This document shows positions 1 to 12,200 of a stretch of DNA of 64,000 bases, piece after piece; position 1 is the stretch's first letter, and each line of letters starts with the position of its first letter. A model generated the notes under the pieces. That model saw only the letters and a list, made by a program, of their open reading frames with translations. It was not told the origin of the DNA and searched no databases. The stretch is from Odontocerum albicorne (Eukaryota > Arthropoda > Insecta > Trichoptera > Odontoceridae). Both the position numbers and the translations under genes were made by a program. The stretch lies in assembly GCA_949825065.1 (NCBI GenBank), contig OX463854.1, forward strand, positions 15,165,112-15,229,111. The letters are read 5' to 3'.

Positions 1-465
1 TGATATAGGGGTGAAAGGTGGACGTTGAAAAGAACTGATATGAGCTGAATAAATGCTGTAGAAATGCATGCACTGAGAAGAATACATAGTGACAATGTAT
101 GACAGAATACGGAATGAAATGATAAGGGATGAATGTGAAATTATGACTTGTGTTGAGTAAGATGTAAAAGAGTGTGCTGAGATGGTTTGAGCATGTTGCA
201 TAGAATAAATGAATTAAGAAAGACTAACCAAACAAATATATTGTGTAAAGTTGAGGGAAAGGCGTGGTAGAGGAAAATCAAGGGAAGTATGGTTGAATCA
301 CATTTTGAAAGAAGGAAATTTAGTCAGAGAAATCATAGAAGTTATATCAGAAGGTAAATGGATGTAGAAGAGGTGAAAGATATCTTTCGTGATAGGAAAG
401 TCTGACACTCTCTCCTCTCTACTTACTCCGACAGGGAAATGGCGTGACGGTATGTACGTATTATT
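1..465 (+). mobile_element. LINE family B fragment, 3' end
   Basis: This is the decayed 3' part of a non-LTR retrotransposon. Short stretches translate as the C-terminal tail usual after the RT domain (WF.HV..MN, then RGRGKSR, then W.NHILKEGN). It ends in the family-typical string GGCGTGACGGTATGTACGTA near 441-460. The same tail recurs at 29.6-30.0, 32.6-32.9 kb and, inverted, at 15.6, 23.2, 39.5, 45.4, 46.0 and 50.6 kb. It lies in the intron before the first visible MBOAT7-like exon. No intact frame remains. Confidence 0.65.
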
Positions 466-765
466 TTTAATTCAAGGTTTTTGATTTTGCTAATATGGAA
501 TCTGTTGATTTGAATATATCCCCTACGGATAAGGGGAACTTCTGTATAACATTAAGATAATTGAATTTCTCCATCACTGTTTAGTGATCCGAATCATATC
601 AAAAGCCCTTTTATATTTTTGAAGGCTTTTTTACTGATAGTCGTGTTGCTGCTCGAGAAAGTCTGTTCTCAGTGGCAGGGCCAGGGCCAGGCACTCTGAA
701 TGACCTATTGAGGTAACTAGGGCCTGTTTGGTCAATTAACAGTGTTTTTCTCTATCTATTTTCAG

Positions 766-3700
766 TACACAGCTACCGATGAGTTTGCCAACCATCACTT
801 CTTGTTTAAAATTATGTATGTGATGGGCATGTACATCATCTTCCAGCTGACAATATATAGCGGTATGTGTGCAGGGGAGTGTAGCTGTGGGTCTGTGGGG
901 CTTGGAGCCTATCCTGTCTCGGCAGAAAACTATTCTCTTCACGGACCCACTAAAGGATATGATGATTTAAGGAAAATGTAAGTGGGTACCAGTTTTTCTA
1001 CAAATCTCTATTGAAGTAATTTTTTTAAAAGTCAGCTTAAAGTGTTTGTGAAGTTCCTTTTTATTCTCTTAAGATGCTTAATGGTGAAAAATTTCAAGAT
1101 GTTCAGATGGGCCAGAGAAATATACAGATTGGATAAAATTCAAAATTTTACGTTATTATGGACAGAACAAATATGTTACGTGTGTAAAATACAAATAAAT
1201 TTCTTCCATTAAAAATGCGCATTTTTTTCAAAAAGCAGATTAAAATAATGCTACTTGCTTTGTAATCGGCAAATATGAAATCGTAATCGGCAGACATGAA
1301 AAAAAAGGAGTCTCCTTATGATCAGTCACCCTATAGTTGGGTGAATACTGCACAATGGAAGTGCAATACAAGTTTTGTTTCTCTATTTTAATTTTTTTTT
1401 AAGATACTGTATTATTATATTACATATTCACTATATATAGTACATCCAGCAAGTTTATAACTATATGCTAATTTCTTCCAATCAACCAGAAAGATGTTAT
1501 AGAGGCCTAAATAGAAAATCAGATTGAGAACCTTTTTAAAAAAATTGGGTACCAACGGGAATAGGAAGCACAACCCTAGGTTGGAAGACTGGTGACTTAT
1601 CAGATAGGCCATGTAGACAGAGACAGGTAACTTACCAGCTAAACTTGAAGGTATTGTTAAAACAGTTATAATTTGATAAATTATAAATATTTCAGGACAT
1701 TTGAAGTGGCTAAAAACACCAAAATGGATTTTGAAACATTAAGAGCCGTAAATGTGATTGATATTCAGAAGACTATGTGGTTTACAGACAGCATCAGGAT
1801 ATGGAACAAGAATGTACAGTACTTTATGGGGATGTTTGTGTACAAAACTCTACCCAGATCTTGGAATCGTCAGTTCAGGTTGGAGTTTCAACATATATAT
1901 GATAACTAAGTGATCACAGTTAAGGGTAATATCACCTGTGAAACCTCAAACACTTTGGAAATTGACTAAAACATTTCATTCAGATGCCATTACTTGTTTG
2001 TGATTAATTTGTAAAAAAAATATTTCTTACAATCTATACTCCCATTTAACATATTTTTTATTTAATAGTGTTAATAACTTCTAGCCTTCTCTCCAGGAAA
2101 AAGTCTCGCCTACTCTCTAGGAATATAAAAAGCCAAATTTATAAGACATAATTAAGACCTGCACTAACTTACGCATTGGAGACTTGGACACTTACAAAGT
2201 GGGACAAAATAATTCTTGGTACCTTTAGAGAAAGATTCTCAGCTGAATATATGGTACAATTTATAGTAATGACATTATGCATTATGAAATTTAAGAAAAA
2301 CATTAGTTGGTAACTTATTCCAGAGTCTTAATGTAAAAAAAACAAGAGCAGTGAACTGGGACAGCTAATAAATAATATCTACTTGAGTGTAGCGCAAGTC
2401 CATGATCGGAAAGACATTGAATAGTTTCTAGTCAGGCCGCGAGCTTTTCAATTACCCCTTACATTTCATATGACTGATTGATTATATTAGAAATGTCCAT
2501 AAAAGAGTTTGCTCCACCCCTGCAATAGGTCACCTTAGTTTATTGGTTATATGAAAGTTATGGCTCTATTAGCTTAATGTTTTTATTAATCAATCAGATA
2601 TAAATGAAATCAGTAAAAATGACGAGTTCACAATTTCCTTAATATTTTTTCAGATATTTCTTAACCCTAGAATTTAGTATATTATGGCATGGGTTTGAAG
2701 CAGGCTACACTATTGGAATGTTTACTCCAGTATTGTTGGTCCCAGCTGAGAAGACTCTAATTAAGATATATACTGGACTAACGGGATGGGTGAGCTTTTA
2801 AACTATTAATTAAGCAATTATATGCTTTCAATTCATTAAGATCCTGTTTTAAAACTATTCAATATGATTGGGAATTAGTTTACTCAAAACGTGAAATTGT
2901 TTCAACATGGATACATTTATTTTAGTTTATTTTATCCATTTTTTATAAAATGTATATTTTTATTTAGACATTTGCCAAACTGTATAGTAGTTTGTCGATA
3001 TTGTTTTCACAATATTCACCTTCAATTTTTAATAAAGTTTTTAGAATTTCCCAATACTGCTATACTAGTCAAGTAGATTTTCTTTGAAATTCCTTAAGAT
3101 TTTTTTAATTCTCCGGGCAACACATTAAAATGCCACATCACTACACATTCCCTCAGTCTGTTTTTGTATTTTTTTTGTGATCTGATATGTTATATGTCTA
3201 CGTAATTCATTATGTGGCAAATTCTTTTTTATTTTTTCTTTTTTCTTTAGATATTCTATCTATAAAACTATCTTTTTTCCAATATTTTGAAAACTTTTTT
3301 CAATATTTTCAACTTAAATCTCACTTTATATGAAAAATAATGTTCGGGTGATTGTCCGTCTTTGTGGGGTTCGTGGGCATGTGCTCACGTATGTGTTTAT
3401 GGATTTCGTGGGGATGGATAGTCATTTGAATGATTTATGCGACCATGTAACTTGCTTCATTTACTTTTGTCTGGTTGGCTGCAAGAGATTGCCGCCTGGC
3501 AATAAGCCCGCCAGATTGTATTGCAATAAAAGTGTTAAATAAATAAATCTTTTATTTTTATCGATCACTCATGATGACTGAAAAATTAACTGAAAATCAA
3601 TAGAGTATAAAAAAACAGCACACCTCTGCTTTGTCGACCTCATTAAGGCATTTGATAGAGTTAGACTGGAAGATGTGTTAAAAATACTCAGTGAGAAGAA

Positions 3701-5125
3701 TGTCCCCTCGAACTTAATAAAAATCATGCAAGGATTAAATACCAATAGCTACACCAGGATTAAAATAGAGAATGACCTGACAAATGCCGTCCCTACTCCT
3801 ATTGGAATTAGACAAGGGGATAGCTTAAGCCTGTTTTTCTTCAATCTAATAATGGTCAAACTAATTGAGGAAGTTGCAGACATGGGCATAGGATACAGAC
3901 TGGGAGACAAAAAAGTCAGCATTGTATGCTACGCAGACGATGCAGTACTCATCGCAGAATCAGAAGATGACCTCTAAAGGATGTTATATAGACTCCATCA
4001 AACCTCACTAAAATATAACATGTTGATATCCACGGACAAAACGAAGAGCCTCACAATATCTAAGACCCCGGTGAGATGCAAACTAGCAGTGAATAACAAA
4101 ATAATAGAGCAAGTGATGGAGTTTAGGTATCTTGGAGTGAGCATCAGTAGCAATGGAAATCTGTATGATGAAACCTTGAGACATGTCAATAAGGCGGCTG
4201 CAATATCGGGATGCCTAAGAACACCGGTGTGGAATAATAAACACATGAGAATAGAAAGTAAAGTCAGAATATATTGTACAAGACATGTGTAAGACTGATA
4301 GCCACCTACGGAATAGAGACCAGAGCAGACACATCTAGAACAAAATCTCTTCTGAGAACCTCGGAAATGAAAACACTGAGATGTATAACCGGAAACACAC
4401 TAAGAGATAGAATCAGAAACACCGAAATAAGGAGAAAGTGTAGTACGGAAGACATCGTCAGGTGGGGAAGACAACGAAGGCGATACTGGAACGAACATGT
4501 AAACAGAATGCAAGACGACAGACTTCCACGTGTCGCCCTTCAAGGGAACCCAGCTGGAAGAAGATTACCGGGAAGACCTCCGAAGAGATGGCAATCCACG
4601 TCACAAGAAGGGGAACAAGCGGAACAAACAGATCACGGAACAAACGGAACAAACAGATCACCTATAGGAAGAGGAAGAAGAAGACTCATGATGAGTTTAT
4701 GAAAAATTTTCTACTTATTTTTGCTTAAGCTATGTATCCAGCACAACTTAATCTTCTTAATTATTGTACACATATTTGACTTTCTCTTCAGAGTTCTAAG
4801 CTAGTAATTTTCAAATATTCCCAGTATTTTGTTTTCACATTATGAATAATTTTTATTGTTGTAAAATTTTCTTTTTTTTCTCAACATAGTGAAATAACAC
4901 AGGTTTGTTTATTTTCAGAAACGGAGGGTGGCTACAGTTTGTCAGTATCTTATTAGGATGTTTTTTTTGTCATATGGCGTGCTGATGGTGTTGCTATTGG
5001 ATGGTGATTCATGTCTCAAGTGCACCAAGGCTATATATTTTTCACCTTTTGTTTTATTATTTTTTATATACCTATTTGTCTTCATTTACAATATGAGAAA
5101 TGTGAATAGCAAAAAACTTAAATAA
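766..5125 (+). CDS. MBOAT7-like lysophospholipid acyltransferase, C-terminal half (4 exons)
   Basis: Membrane-bound O-acyltransferase, most like MBOAT7/LPIAT1, an ER membrane enzyme that transfers polyunsaturated acyl groups to lysophosphatidylinositol. The visible exons are 766-977, 1696-1878, 2654-2789 and 4919-5125 (TAA stop). Every junction has an AG acceptor and GT donor, and the phases agree (ATG and AGA codons are split across introns 1 and 2). Together they give 245 residues. Family marks are the GECSCGSVGLGAYPV block in exon 1, the WNKNVQ segment carrying the catalytic Asn in exon 2, and LWHGFEAGY with the catalytic His in exon 3. Asn and His are 36 residues apart, as expected for the family. 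Exon 4 codes two hydrophobic segments and a short basic tail. The N-terminal half lies outside the window. The other MBOAT subfamilies fit less well because the GAYPV block and exon 2 pattern are MBOAT7-type. Confidence 0.88.
1468..1622 (-). repeat. tRNA-derived SINE family S1, degraded
   Basis: On the minus strand it has a tRNA-like head (GGCCTATCTGATAAG, degenerate A box) and a degenerate B-box region near 1547-1565. The S1 middle follows (AACATCTTTCTGGTTGATT read as complement). The 3' hairpin is lost. It sits in intron 1 of the MBOAT7-like gene. Confidence 0.6.
2095..2270 (+). mobile_element. LINE RT C-terminal fragment (RTE-like)
   Basis: The plus strand translates with one stop to a stretch around LRPALTYALETWTL, then KWDKIILGTFRERF. 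This matches the post-RT region common to RTE-type LINEs (LIRPVLTYGSECWTL in the copy at 48-50 kb). It is a short decayed remnant in MBOAT7 intron 2. Confidence 0.6.
2300..2465 (-). mobile_element. LINE family A fragment
   Basis: Minus-strand similarity to the RT tail of family A. The blocks around GGAATAAGTTACCAAC, the CAGTTCACTGCTCTTG stretch and the GCGCTACACTCAAGTAG stretch align with the copies at 57.85-58.03 kb and 59.73-59.83 kb. No open frame. Confidence 0.55.
3312..3547 (+). mobile_element. LINE family A, 3' terminal fragment
   Basis: Nearly identical to 59980-60215 and to the complement of 57490-57725. It holds a small 3' open frame (MKNNVRVIVRLCGV start), then the hairpin ATTGCCGCCTGGCAAT, the block AAGCCCGCCAGATTG, and the GTTAAATAAATAAA tail typical of family A. 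It is 5' truncated, as expected for target-primed reverse transcription. It lies in MBOAT7 intron 3. Confidence 0.75.
3578..4683 (+). mobile_element. 5'-truncated LINE with broken RT, 11-bp target-site duplication
   Basis: Reverse transcriptase remnant from a non-LTR element. The conserved RT blocks are readable: VDLIKAFDRV (first catalytic Asp) near 3634, GIRQGDSL near 3805 and CYADDAVLIAE near 3928. A YLGVSIS block and a basic tail rich in GRRLPGRPPKRW follow. The frame is broken by a stop at 3975-3977 and a frameshift near 4270-4290. The 3' end is simple repeats (GGAACAAACAGATCAC units). The copy is flanked by the direct repeat ACTCATGATGA at 3567-3577 and 4684-4694, so both ends are defined. 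It is inserted in MBOAT7 intron 3 just after the family A tail. Confidence 0.8.
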
Positions 5126-5261
5126 CTTGGGAAGTAGGTAGAATCTATGTAACTATAAAAATATGTATTACAATTAAATATTTTACGACACTTGGTTGGA
5201 GAAGAAATATGAAAGTGCACTTTTATGTAGGTGTTAATAGTTAATCATCATCATCATTACC

Positions 5262-5565
5262 ATCATGCTATGCCCCTATTGTTATGCATAATCTCCTATT
5301 ATAAAAGCTTTTCACTGTTTCCTCTTTTGGAATTTGAAAAACGTGGAATGACCATATTTTTTAGGTCTTCCTATACTCCTTGCACTTTTATACTACTTGT
5401 ATAGATTATTTTTGTAAATCTTTCATCATTCATTCTTTGTTCATGACTAAACCATCTCAATGCTCTTTTCTTAATAATAAGCACTACATTTTTCAAATCT
5501 GCATTCTTTTTGAATGTATTATATAATCAATAGCTAATAAACAGGATTATGATTATATAGAGAAT
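5262..5565 (-). mobile_element. LINE fragment related to family B
   Basis: The minus strand reads as a decayed LINE tail with ALRWF.HE.RMNDERFTK, the usual WFGHVERM-type block after an RT domain. It has several disruptions and no intact frame. It lies in the short region between the two convergent host genes. Confidence 0.5.
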
Positions 5566-5903
5566 TAGTATAATAATATATTGTAATTTATCGAGGAAAC
5601 CTTTAATCTGTATTATTAGTGTTATTTATATGTTGTATAAGACAACACTTTGCACCCTTTTTTTGTTTTGTAACCACAGGTTCTTTATTTATAATAAGGT
5701 TCGAACAGTTCATATTTTATAAGTGCAGTCAGTTGAAATATTATTTACAGAATAAAATTATGCTAACGAAACATAAATAAAATAAATGATTTATTAATGC
5801 AGGTTTCATATTAAAAAATAAAATAAAATAAATTATATGAAGTACTTTTACATAATTATAAAATTATGTATATGGTGAATTAAGAACACCTTGATAAGGA
5901 GAA

Positions 5904-5928
5904 TTAACAAGTTAAGTCTAGAATATTA
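5904..5928 (-). CDS. Possible alternative last exon of the RBCC gene
   Basis: Exon 6 ends with TACAG followed by GTAGGA, which is both an in-frame TAG stop and a plausible donor. An acceptor (GTCAG) at 5933-5929 would add an exon of eight codons ending in TAA. The phase fits. Its acceptor abuts the S2 SINE and the pyrimidine tract is weak, so this is only a possibility. Confidence 0.25.
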
Positions 5929-5930
5929 CT

Positions 5931-6215
5931 GACAGCTTTTAAAAATGGAACTATTGTAAGCCACTGGTCTTCCTCCCAGAGATTTTGGGATCGATTGCCG
6001 ATGGTACCAAAAAAAGAGGGTCCCAGACTGGTCAAAGAGTTCGTCTGGCAACAGCATGCTAGATGTATGCGACTGTTGTTGCCTGTCCACATGTAGTAGT
6101 ATTTCCAACATGTATGCTAGCGAACTGTAAGTTACTTGCCTACTTCAGTGGTTCTTAACCCCAAGACTCAATAATGACAATACTATTTCCTTGACATGCT
6201 TTTCAATATGTTCAT
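5931..6215 (+). repeat. SINE family S2
   Basis: The tRNA-like head has a B-box-like GGGATCGATTGCCGATGG near 5988. The S2 core follows (GGTCCCAGACTGG, TTCGTCTGGCAACA, TTGCCTGTCCACATG, CAGTGGTTCTTAACCCC). The same core is found at 42.05-42.44 kb and 46.29-46.52 kb. Its left edge touches the candidate splice acceptor of a possible extra last exon of the RBCC gene. Confidence 0.65.
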
Positions 6216-6258
6216 ATTACTCATTCAGAAAAAAATTATTAAAAATTTGTTGAATTTC

Positions 6259-9200
6259 CTACCTGTAATACAGAGTAAGATTTTCAGGTGTCTCCAGTGG
6301 GTTTTGTATGCCTCTGACTTCTACAGCGACAGGCTCATCAGCTTCTGCGTCATATATTTGATTGTCATCTTCCTCAATACTAAAGTTCTCTTGGTCAAAT
6401 GTAAATTTGTTTTCTCCCCAATGAGCTACTTCATTGAGGATGTTCACTGTAGTACGATGAAAGTTCATAAACATGACTACCTAAAATAAATTTGAATATA
6501 ACATGAAATAATTAGACAAATTGATGCTGCAAGTGATGGTGTTCACTAATTAGGAAAGCGGAATTGAGCAAGAACACTAAACTTGCTGTTTTGAATTCTG
6601 TCTTTTGTCCTACATTTAACATACTATATGACCATCATATGTGGATGCTCATCGGTAGAGTATATTCAAGGATCTAATTTACTGAAGTAATAGGGGTGAT
6701 CCTACAGGACCGAGCTAGAAATAAGTCACTTTGTATAGAATATCTGTTGCTCCATATTAAGAGGATGCAAATTATCTGGCATGGACATGTGCTTGGAGTG
6801 TCATGTGAACTCATGAGCATGCAGAAAGTTTTGGCAACTCCAAAAAGAAGACATGATGTGGGTCGCCTTAGGGATATATAAAGAAAGCAGATTGATATGC
6901 TGTCCGAAGACTGCTTGAACCTGCAATGAAACCTAATGGCCAAGTTAAAATAGTGCAAAACAGTCAGGTGGCTTAGCCTTGTGTAGAGGGTGGGGCCCCA
7001 ACCATTCAGGTATAAAGATGTTAAATGATTAATCCTAGAATAAAGAATATAATTAAAAGAAGACATAAACCAGCGGTGAAGCAAGGGTTTTTTGCACCTG
7101 GGACCAGAACATTTAAAAAGATGACATCAGGTACAAACCCTATAAGTACTCTTGTGCTACTTTGGGCTTACTTAATTTTCGCAATAGAATACTGATAGGT
7201 GTTATGAGCACCTAGCAAAAGTTAAAATGAATTCCTATAGATGTTGTCAACACTGAACATGTTAAGTTTTTAACATTGAAGTATTTACCTTTTCATTGTC
7301 ATTTTCAATTGCATCAAAATTACTAGATACACAATTTTGAACATTTTCCTGTGTTTTTTTCAATTGCTTCCGTAAAGTGGTTGCTGACATCTCTCCACGT
7401 TCCAATATATCTGTTGCTTCTCCGAGTAAGTTTTGTTTCAAAAGAATTACATCATCAATCTTCTTATCTATTGTAGAGTTAATTTTACTTACAAGGGAAT
7501 CATTTCTGTCCTGAAAATGAAGAATTGAAACTTGGATTTAAATAAATGTCACTAACGGTGAAGATAGTGTAATTAAGTAAAGGTACAACAGCAATAACAT
7601 ATTTTTGTGAGACATTTATTCTAGGCAGTTGAGTTGTAAGACTAAAATCACCCAGTTTAGTGGTTCCGGTGAAAATTGTAAAAAGAGTTCTTGTTCGAGA
7701 CTTAAGTTTACATTATTTTTTATTTTAAACATATAACCTTTGAGACTCTAGTTTATATTATTTTTTATTTACTTTTTTTTGTTGTACTATTTGTTTCACT
7801 AGACTCAATGCTTGTTCTGAGACAATTGAATTTATACATATATAATTTTTAAAAACATAATGGGATCCACTTTAAAAAAACGTTTATTACACATCACCAG
7901 TGGCGTAACTATATATCTGTGGCGTTATGGCAGAAGTTGATATGTCCATTTTTTGTCATTTTGTGTTTATTCTCCCAATTTATAGAAACTATTTATCATC
8001 ATGTTGTCGCAAAACTTGGCGTGTCAGTCATTATCCAAACAAAAGATATATTGTTTGGAAAAACTTAAAAAATGTTTATTTGTACTGATTTTAACAGCTT
8101 ATCAAAGTTAATATTGCTTCTGTAAACTAAGGTAAAATGGACATATCAACTTCAGCCATAACGCCACAGATATATACTTGCTAATTAATAATTCACATGT
8201 CACATTCTTTTTTAAATTATCATTATTCAAGAAATCACATCAAAATGGTGATCAAAGACGATCAAAATGGTGATCAAAATGATGTTTCAGCCTTATAAAC
8301 TTTCATTTTGTAAGCAAACTCAAATTGTTGTTAATCTTATTGCTGTCAAGATCTAGTTTGATATTTAAAAATAATATTTCGTTCATTAGTTGATAAATGA
8401 ATACCAAAATTTTGCTTACTTTAAACTCAGCTAGCCTTAAGTTCAACTTTTGGGATCCCAGATCCAGTTGTTTAAGAAGAGAGCCAATTTGGGACTTCAA
8501 TTCAGTAATATGAGCTGACCAGCATACTCCACAAAATGTCTGAAATAATAAAGTTGAATTAAAAACAATATAAGTTCTTTAAGTGGCTTGATGGTTTAAA
8601 TCTAGGTGGAGGAGAAGAGGGCTTCCCAAGAACATAATCCGAGATGAGAGGAAAGCACAAAGCAGGTATAAATTAGTTTACTTTTATGATTAGCACCAGT
8701 GATACTTTTTGTTCAAAAATATTGTTTTCACTTAGCATTTTTAGGATATCACTAAACTTTGTTTTAAACCAAATATATCAATCAAAAAATAAAATCGGAA
8801 CAAACAGTATTTTTTTATGGCCGAATATCTGAAAGTGCAATTAGATATAAAATTTATCAAATTACAATATGTCATTCTACCAATTTAATTATGTGTTCAT
8901 TGACTGCATTTACCCCAGCTGTCTAAAATGAAGAGTTCTTTTTTTTTGTATCACTATATTATTAGTTAAGCTTGAATATATACATACATCCAAGCTATGA
9001 AATTTGCTGTCCAACTGGCTCATAATTTGAGCAGTTGAGTAATGAGCTCAATGCTAAGTACCTTTTGCATATAATCTATTAGTGTTATATTAAAAAAAAA
9101 ATCAGATATACAGTCAGCTCTGTATCCACAGGTTACGCATCTGTGGACTTATTGTTCCTGACATATACTATATAATTACGCCTACAATGGTTGCATCTGT

Positions 9201-12200
9201 ATATGTTCATATCATAGCTATTGGGATAGGTTTTATATTGTATTAGGTATTATAAGTAATAGGCTCAAACTCTATAAGCAAGTTAATAAATAGTTATACA
9301 CATTGATATTTTAAAATCTGTAAATATCAAAATTAAAACAACCAAAACTTCAAATTAAATAAGTCCATACATTAATTTTCTTTCGAACTCTTCGAAGTCG
9401 GTCATGATTGATATGGGTGTTAAACAACGAGGCGAAAAGTTGAATGAACATTTGGAAATAAAGACTGGTAATGCGATCGTGCCTACAGAGAGCGTGGTGC
9501 ACAATTTAGTTGTGTATATGGAATATGACTTGAGATTCGAGGCTCACGTTAAAACTATATTACAATGAGATTTTTGAGGCTTAAAAATATTTATCGCATC
9601 CGTCAAAACCTGCCAATTGAACCTAGACGTAGAATAACCGATGCGCTCATTATCCCAATAGTCGAGTATGGTGATTCCATCTATGGACCGTGCCTTTTAA
9701 AGAAAACTGAAAAAAAGTTGCGAAGATTTTAAAATGCTTGTTGTAGGTATTGTTTCAACATTTCCTCCAGAGGACGTACCTCCCCTTTTTTGAGAGCTTT
9801 TAAAGTTATTGACATGAAACAGAGATGGTTTCTTCACTTAAGCGTACTCATGCATAAGATTATCAGTACAAAAATGTCACCTCTTCGAAAAACCGAATTG
9901 GGCTAGAGATTTTCACGGCTATGAAACTAGAAGCAGTTAAACTTTTAATCACTTCAAACCATAATCTAACATTATTCGAGGGATCCTTCTCATACTCAGC
10001 CAGCAAATGCTGGAATAAATTGCCCCTGCCCTGAAAGAGCGGGTGAAAAGTTGTATCTTTAGAAATGCTCTGAAATGTTATCTTCTAAATAGTTAATGAT
10101 TTGGACTCATATTTGCTTTTTTCTCTCTTTTCGCTGGTGATGAATCGGGGGTTGTGTGTGCGTGTTTGTGTGCTATCTTATCGTTAATTTTTATATTACT
10201 GCTTATTTATTTCCATCTTTTGTATTGTGGTTTGTATGTGTGAACATCATTTTCCATTTGTCATTTTATTTTTATAAAATTTAGACTCCTATCAACTTTT
10301 CTCTTTTTTTTTACTTGCTGATAGTTAACTTGAGGTGGTATTTGTGGATTTACTTTTTTATTTTTTTTCTGCAATATATTAATATTTTTTGTTTTTTTTT
10401 TCTTAGTCTATATGTACAAGGGTGGAGGCTGAAAAACACCTTGTGTCCTTGCGGTCAGGCTCGCCCAATATAAGTGGGATGTATCTTGGCCGGGGGGATG
10501 TTGTGGGATGAGCCCGGATCTTTTAATATCTTCTCTCTTAAATGTATTTTCTACTACAGTGGAACCTCTCATAACGAGCACCTCTCATAACGAGTAATTC
10601 GCATAACGAGCTAAACAGATTGTGAAAAAAATGCTCCCTTAACGAGCGACATTTCGCATAATGAGTGACGCAGAAAGGGGAAGTCCCATCTTCACGCCAC
10701 TCACTTGTGAGCCGGGACTTTCGCGCCAGTGCGTCAGTCTCTGGTTAGCACTCGTTCTGCTAGCACGTTAGTGTCACATGTGATCACACATTTTTCTAAA
10801 CTTGTGTTCAGACATTATTTGTAATTTTTTTTGTGCAAAGTTTAATAACCCTTGCAAAAATGTCCCTGAAGAAAAAGCCACAAGAAGACAGCCATAAGAG
10901 AATAAAAGTAACTGTAGAAATGAAACGTAAAATCATTGAAAAGCGAGAACGAGGTGTGAGTGTGGCTGATCTAGCGCGCACATACAATCGGTCTACATCA
11001 ACGATTTGCTCTATCCTGAAGAACAAGGACAAAATTAAGAAGATAGATGCTTCAAAGGGAGTGTCAAGAATGTCTACGAAACGGTTACCTATTCTTGATG
11101 ATGTTGAAAGGTTGCTTCTCATATGGATAAACGAAAAGTAATTGCAAGGCGATACTATTAACGAAAACATCATTTGTGAGAAGGCAAAAGTTATTTTCGC
11201 CGACTTCGTTAAGAAGACGCCAGGATCATCAACTGCCGAAAAAGAAGTACAATTTAAGGGAAGTCATGGATGGTTCGAGAAATTTAAAAGAAGAACCGGC
11301 ATCCACAGCGTTGTGAGGCACGGTGAAGCAGCAAGCTCTGACACAAAGGCAGCAGAGAGCTTCATCAGCGACTATAAGAAGCTCGTAGATTCTGAGGGTT
11401 ACCGGATTTTACTTCTAATAAAAAAGAATTAATTATTTGTCATAAATTCATAAATAAAAAACTAGTTATTTCGATTTTTTTATTGTTTTTTGCAAATCAA
11501 AATCGCATTCCGGGTTGTTACGCTCCTTAACAATTTATAAGTATGTAATTTTATTTGAATAAACGTTAAAAATAAAAAAAATTGAGTATTTTTTTCGGCA
11601 TGGAACGCATTATCGTATTTTACATTGATTTATTTGGGAAAAATTGTTTCGCATAACGAGTGTTTCACATAACGAGTAAGATTCTGGAACGAATTATTCT
11701 CGTTATGAGAGGTTCCACTGTATTTATATTGAGATATACGATATGGTATAGTATATGTGTTTTTGGAATGTATTTAGATATGTACATATACTATGTTGCT
11801 ATCAATAAACCTATATTTATTTATTTAATTTTCAAATGATGTTTTCAAAAGTTAAATAAAAATAAAGAAAATATTAAATAAACATATACAATATCAAGAT
11901 GGTGCTTCAGTTTCCTCGACCCTGAAGTATTCCGACACGGAGCAAGTTTGATGAAATGAACATAAAAAAACAACACATTTACCTGTTTACAATGATCGCA
12001 AATTTGTTCTCCCGTTAATTCTAAGATGGATTGACACTTGCAACATCTTTTCTGGACAATGCTCATTCTGGGTGCTGGCATGGACACTGGCCTATCCGTT
12101 GAATTTGAAGGAGGAACAAGGAGTTTCAGTAAATTGTCAATGTATAGATTTGAAGGTAAAGATTCCAAGAAGTTAGGGGTTGTAATTGGATAGTTGGAAT

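Noticed and set aside
6259..6474. Independent short gene on the minus strand
   Set aside because: It is exon 6 of the RBCC gene; the acceptor at 6483-6481 and phase continue from exon 5.
10808..11173. Minus-strand open frame of 121 codons
   Set aside because: Antisense to the Tigger-like DNA-binding region, with no family pattern of its own.
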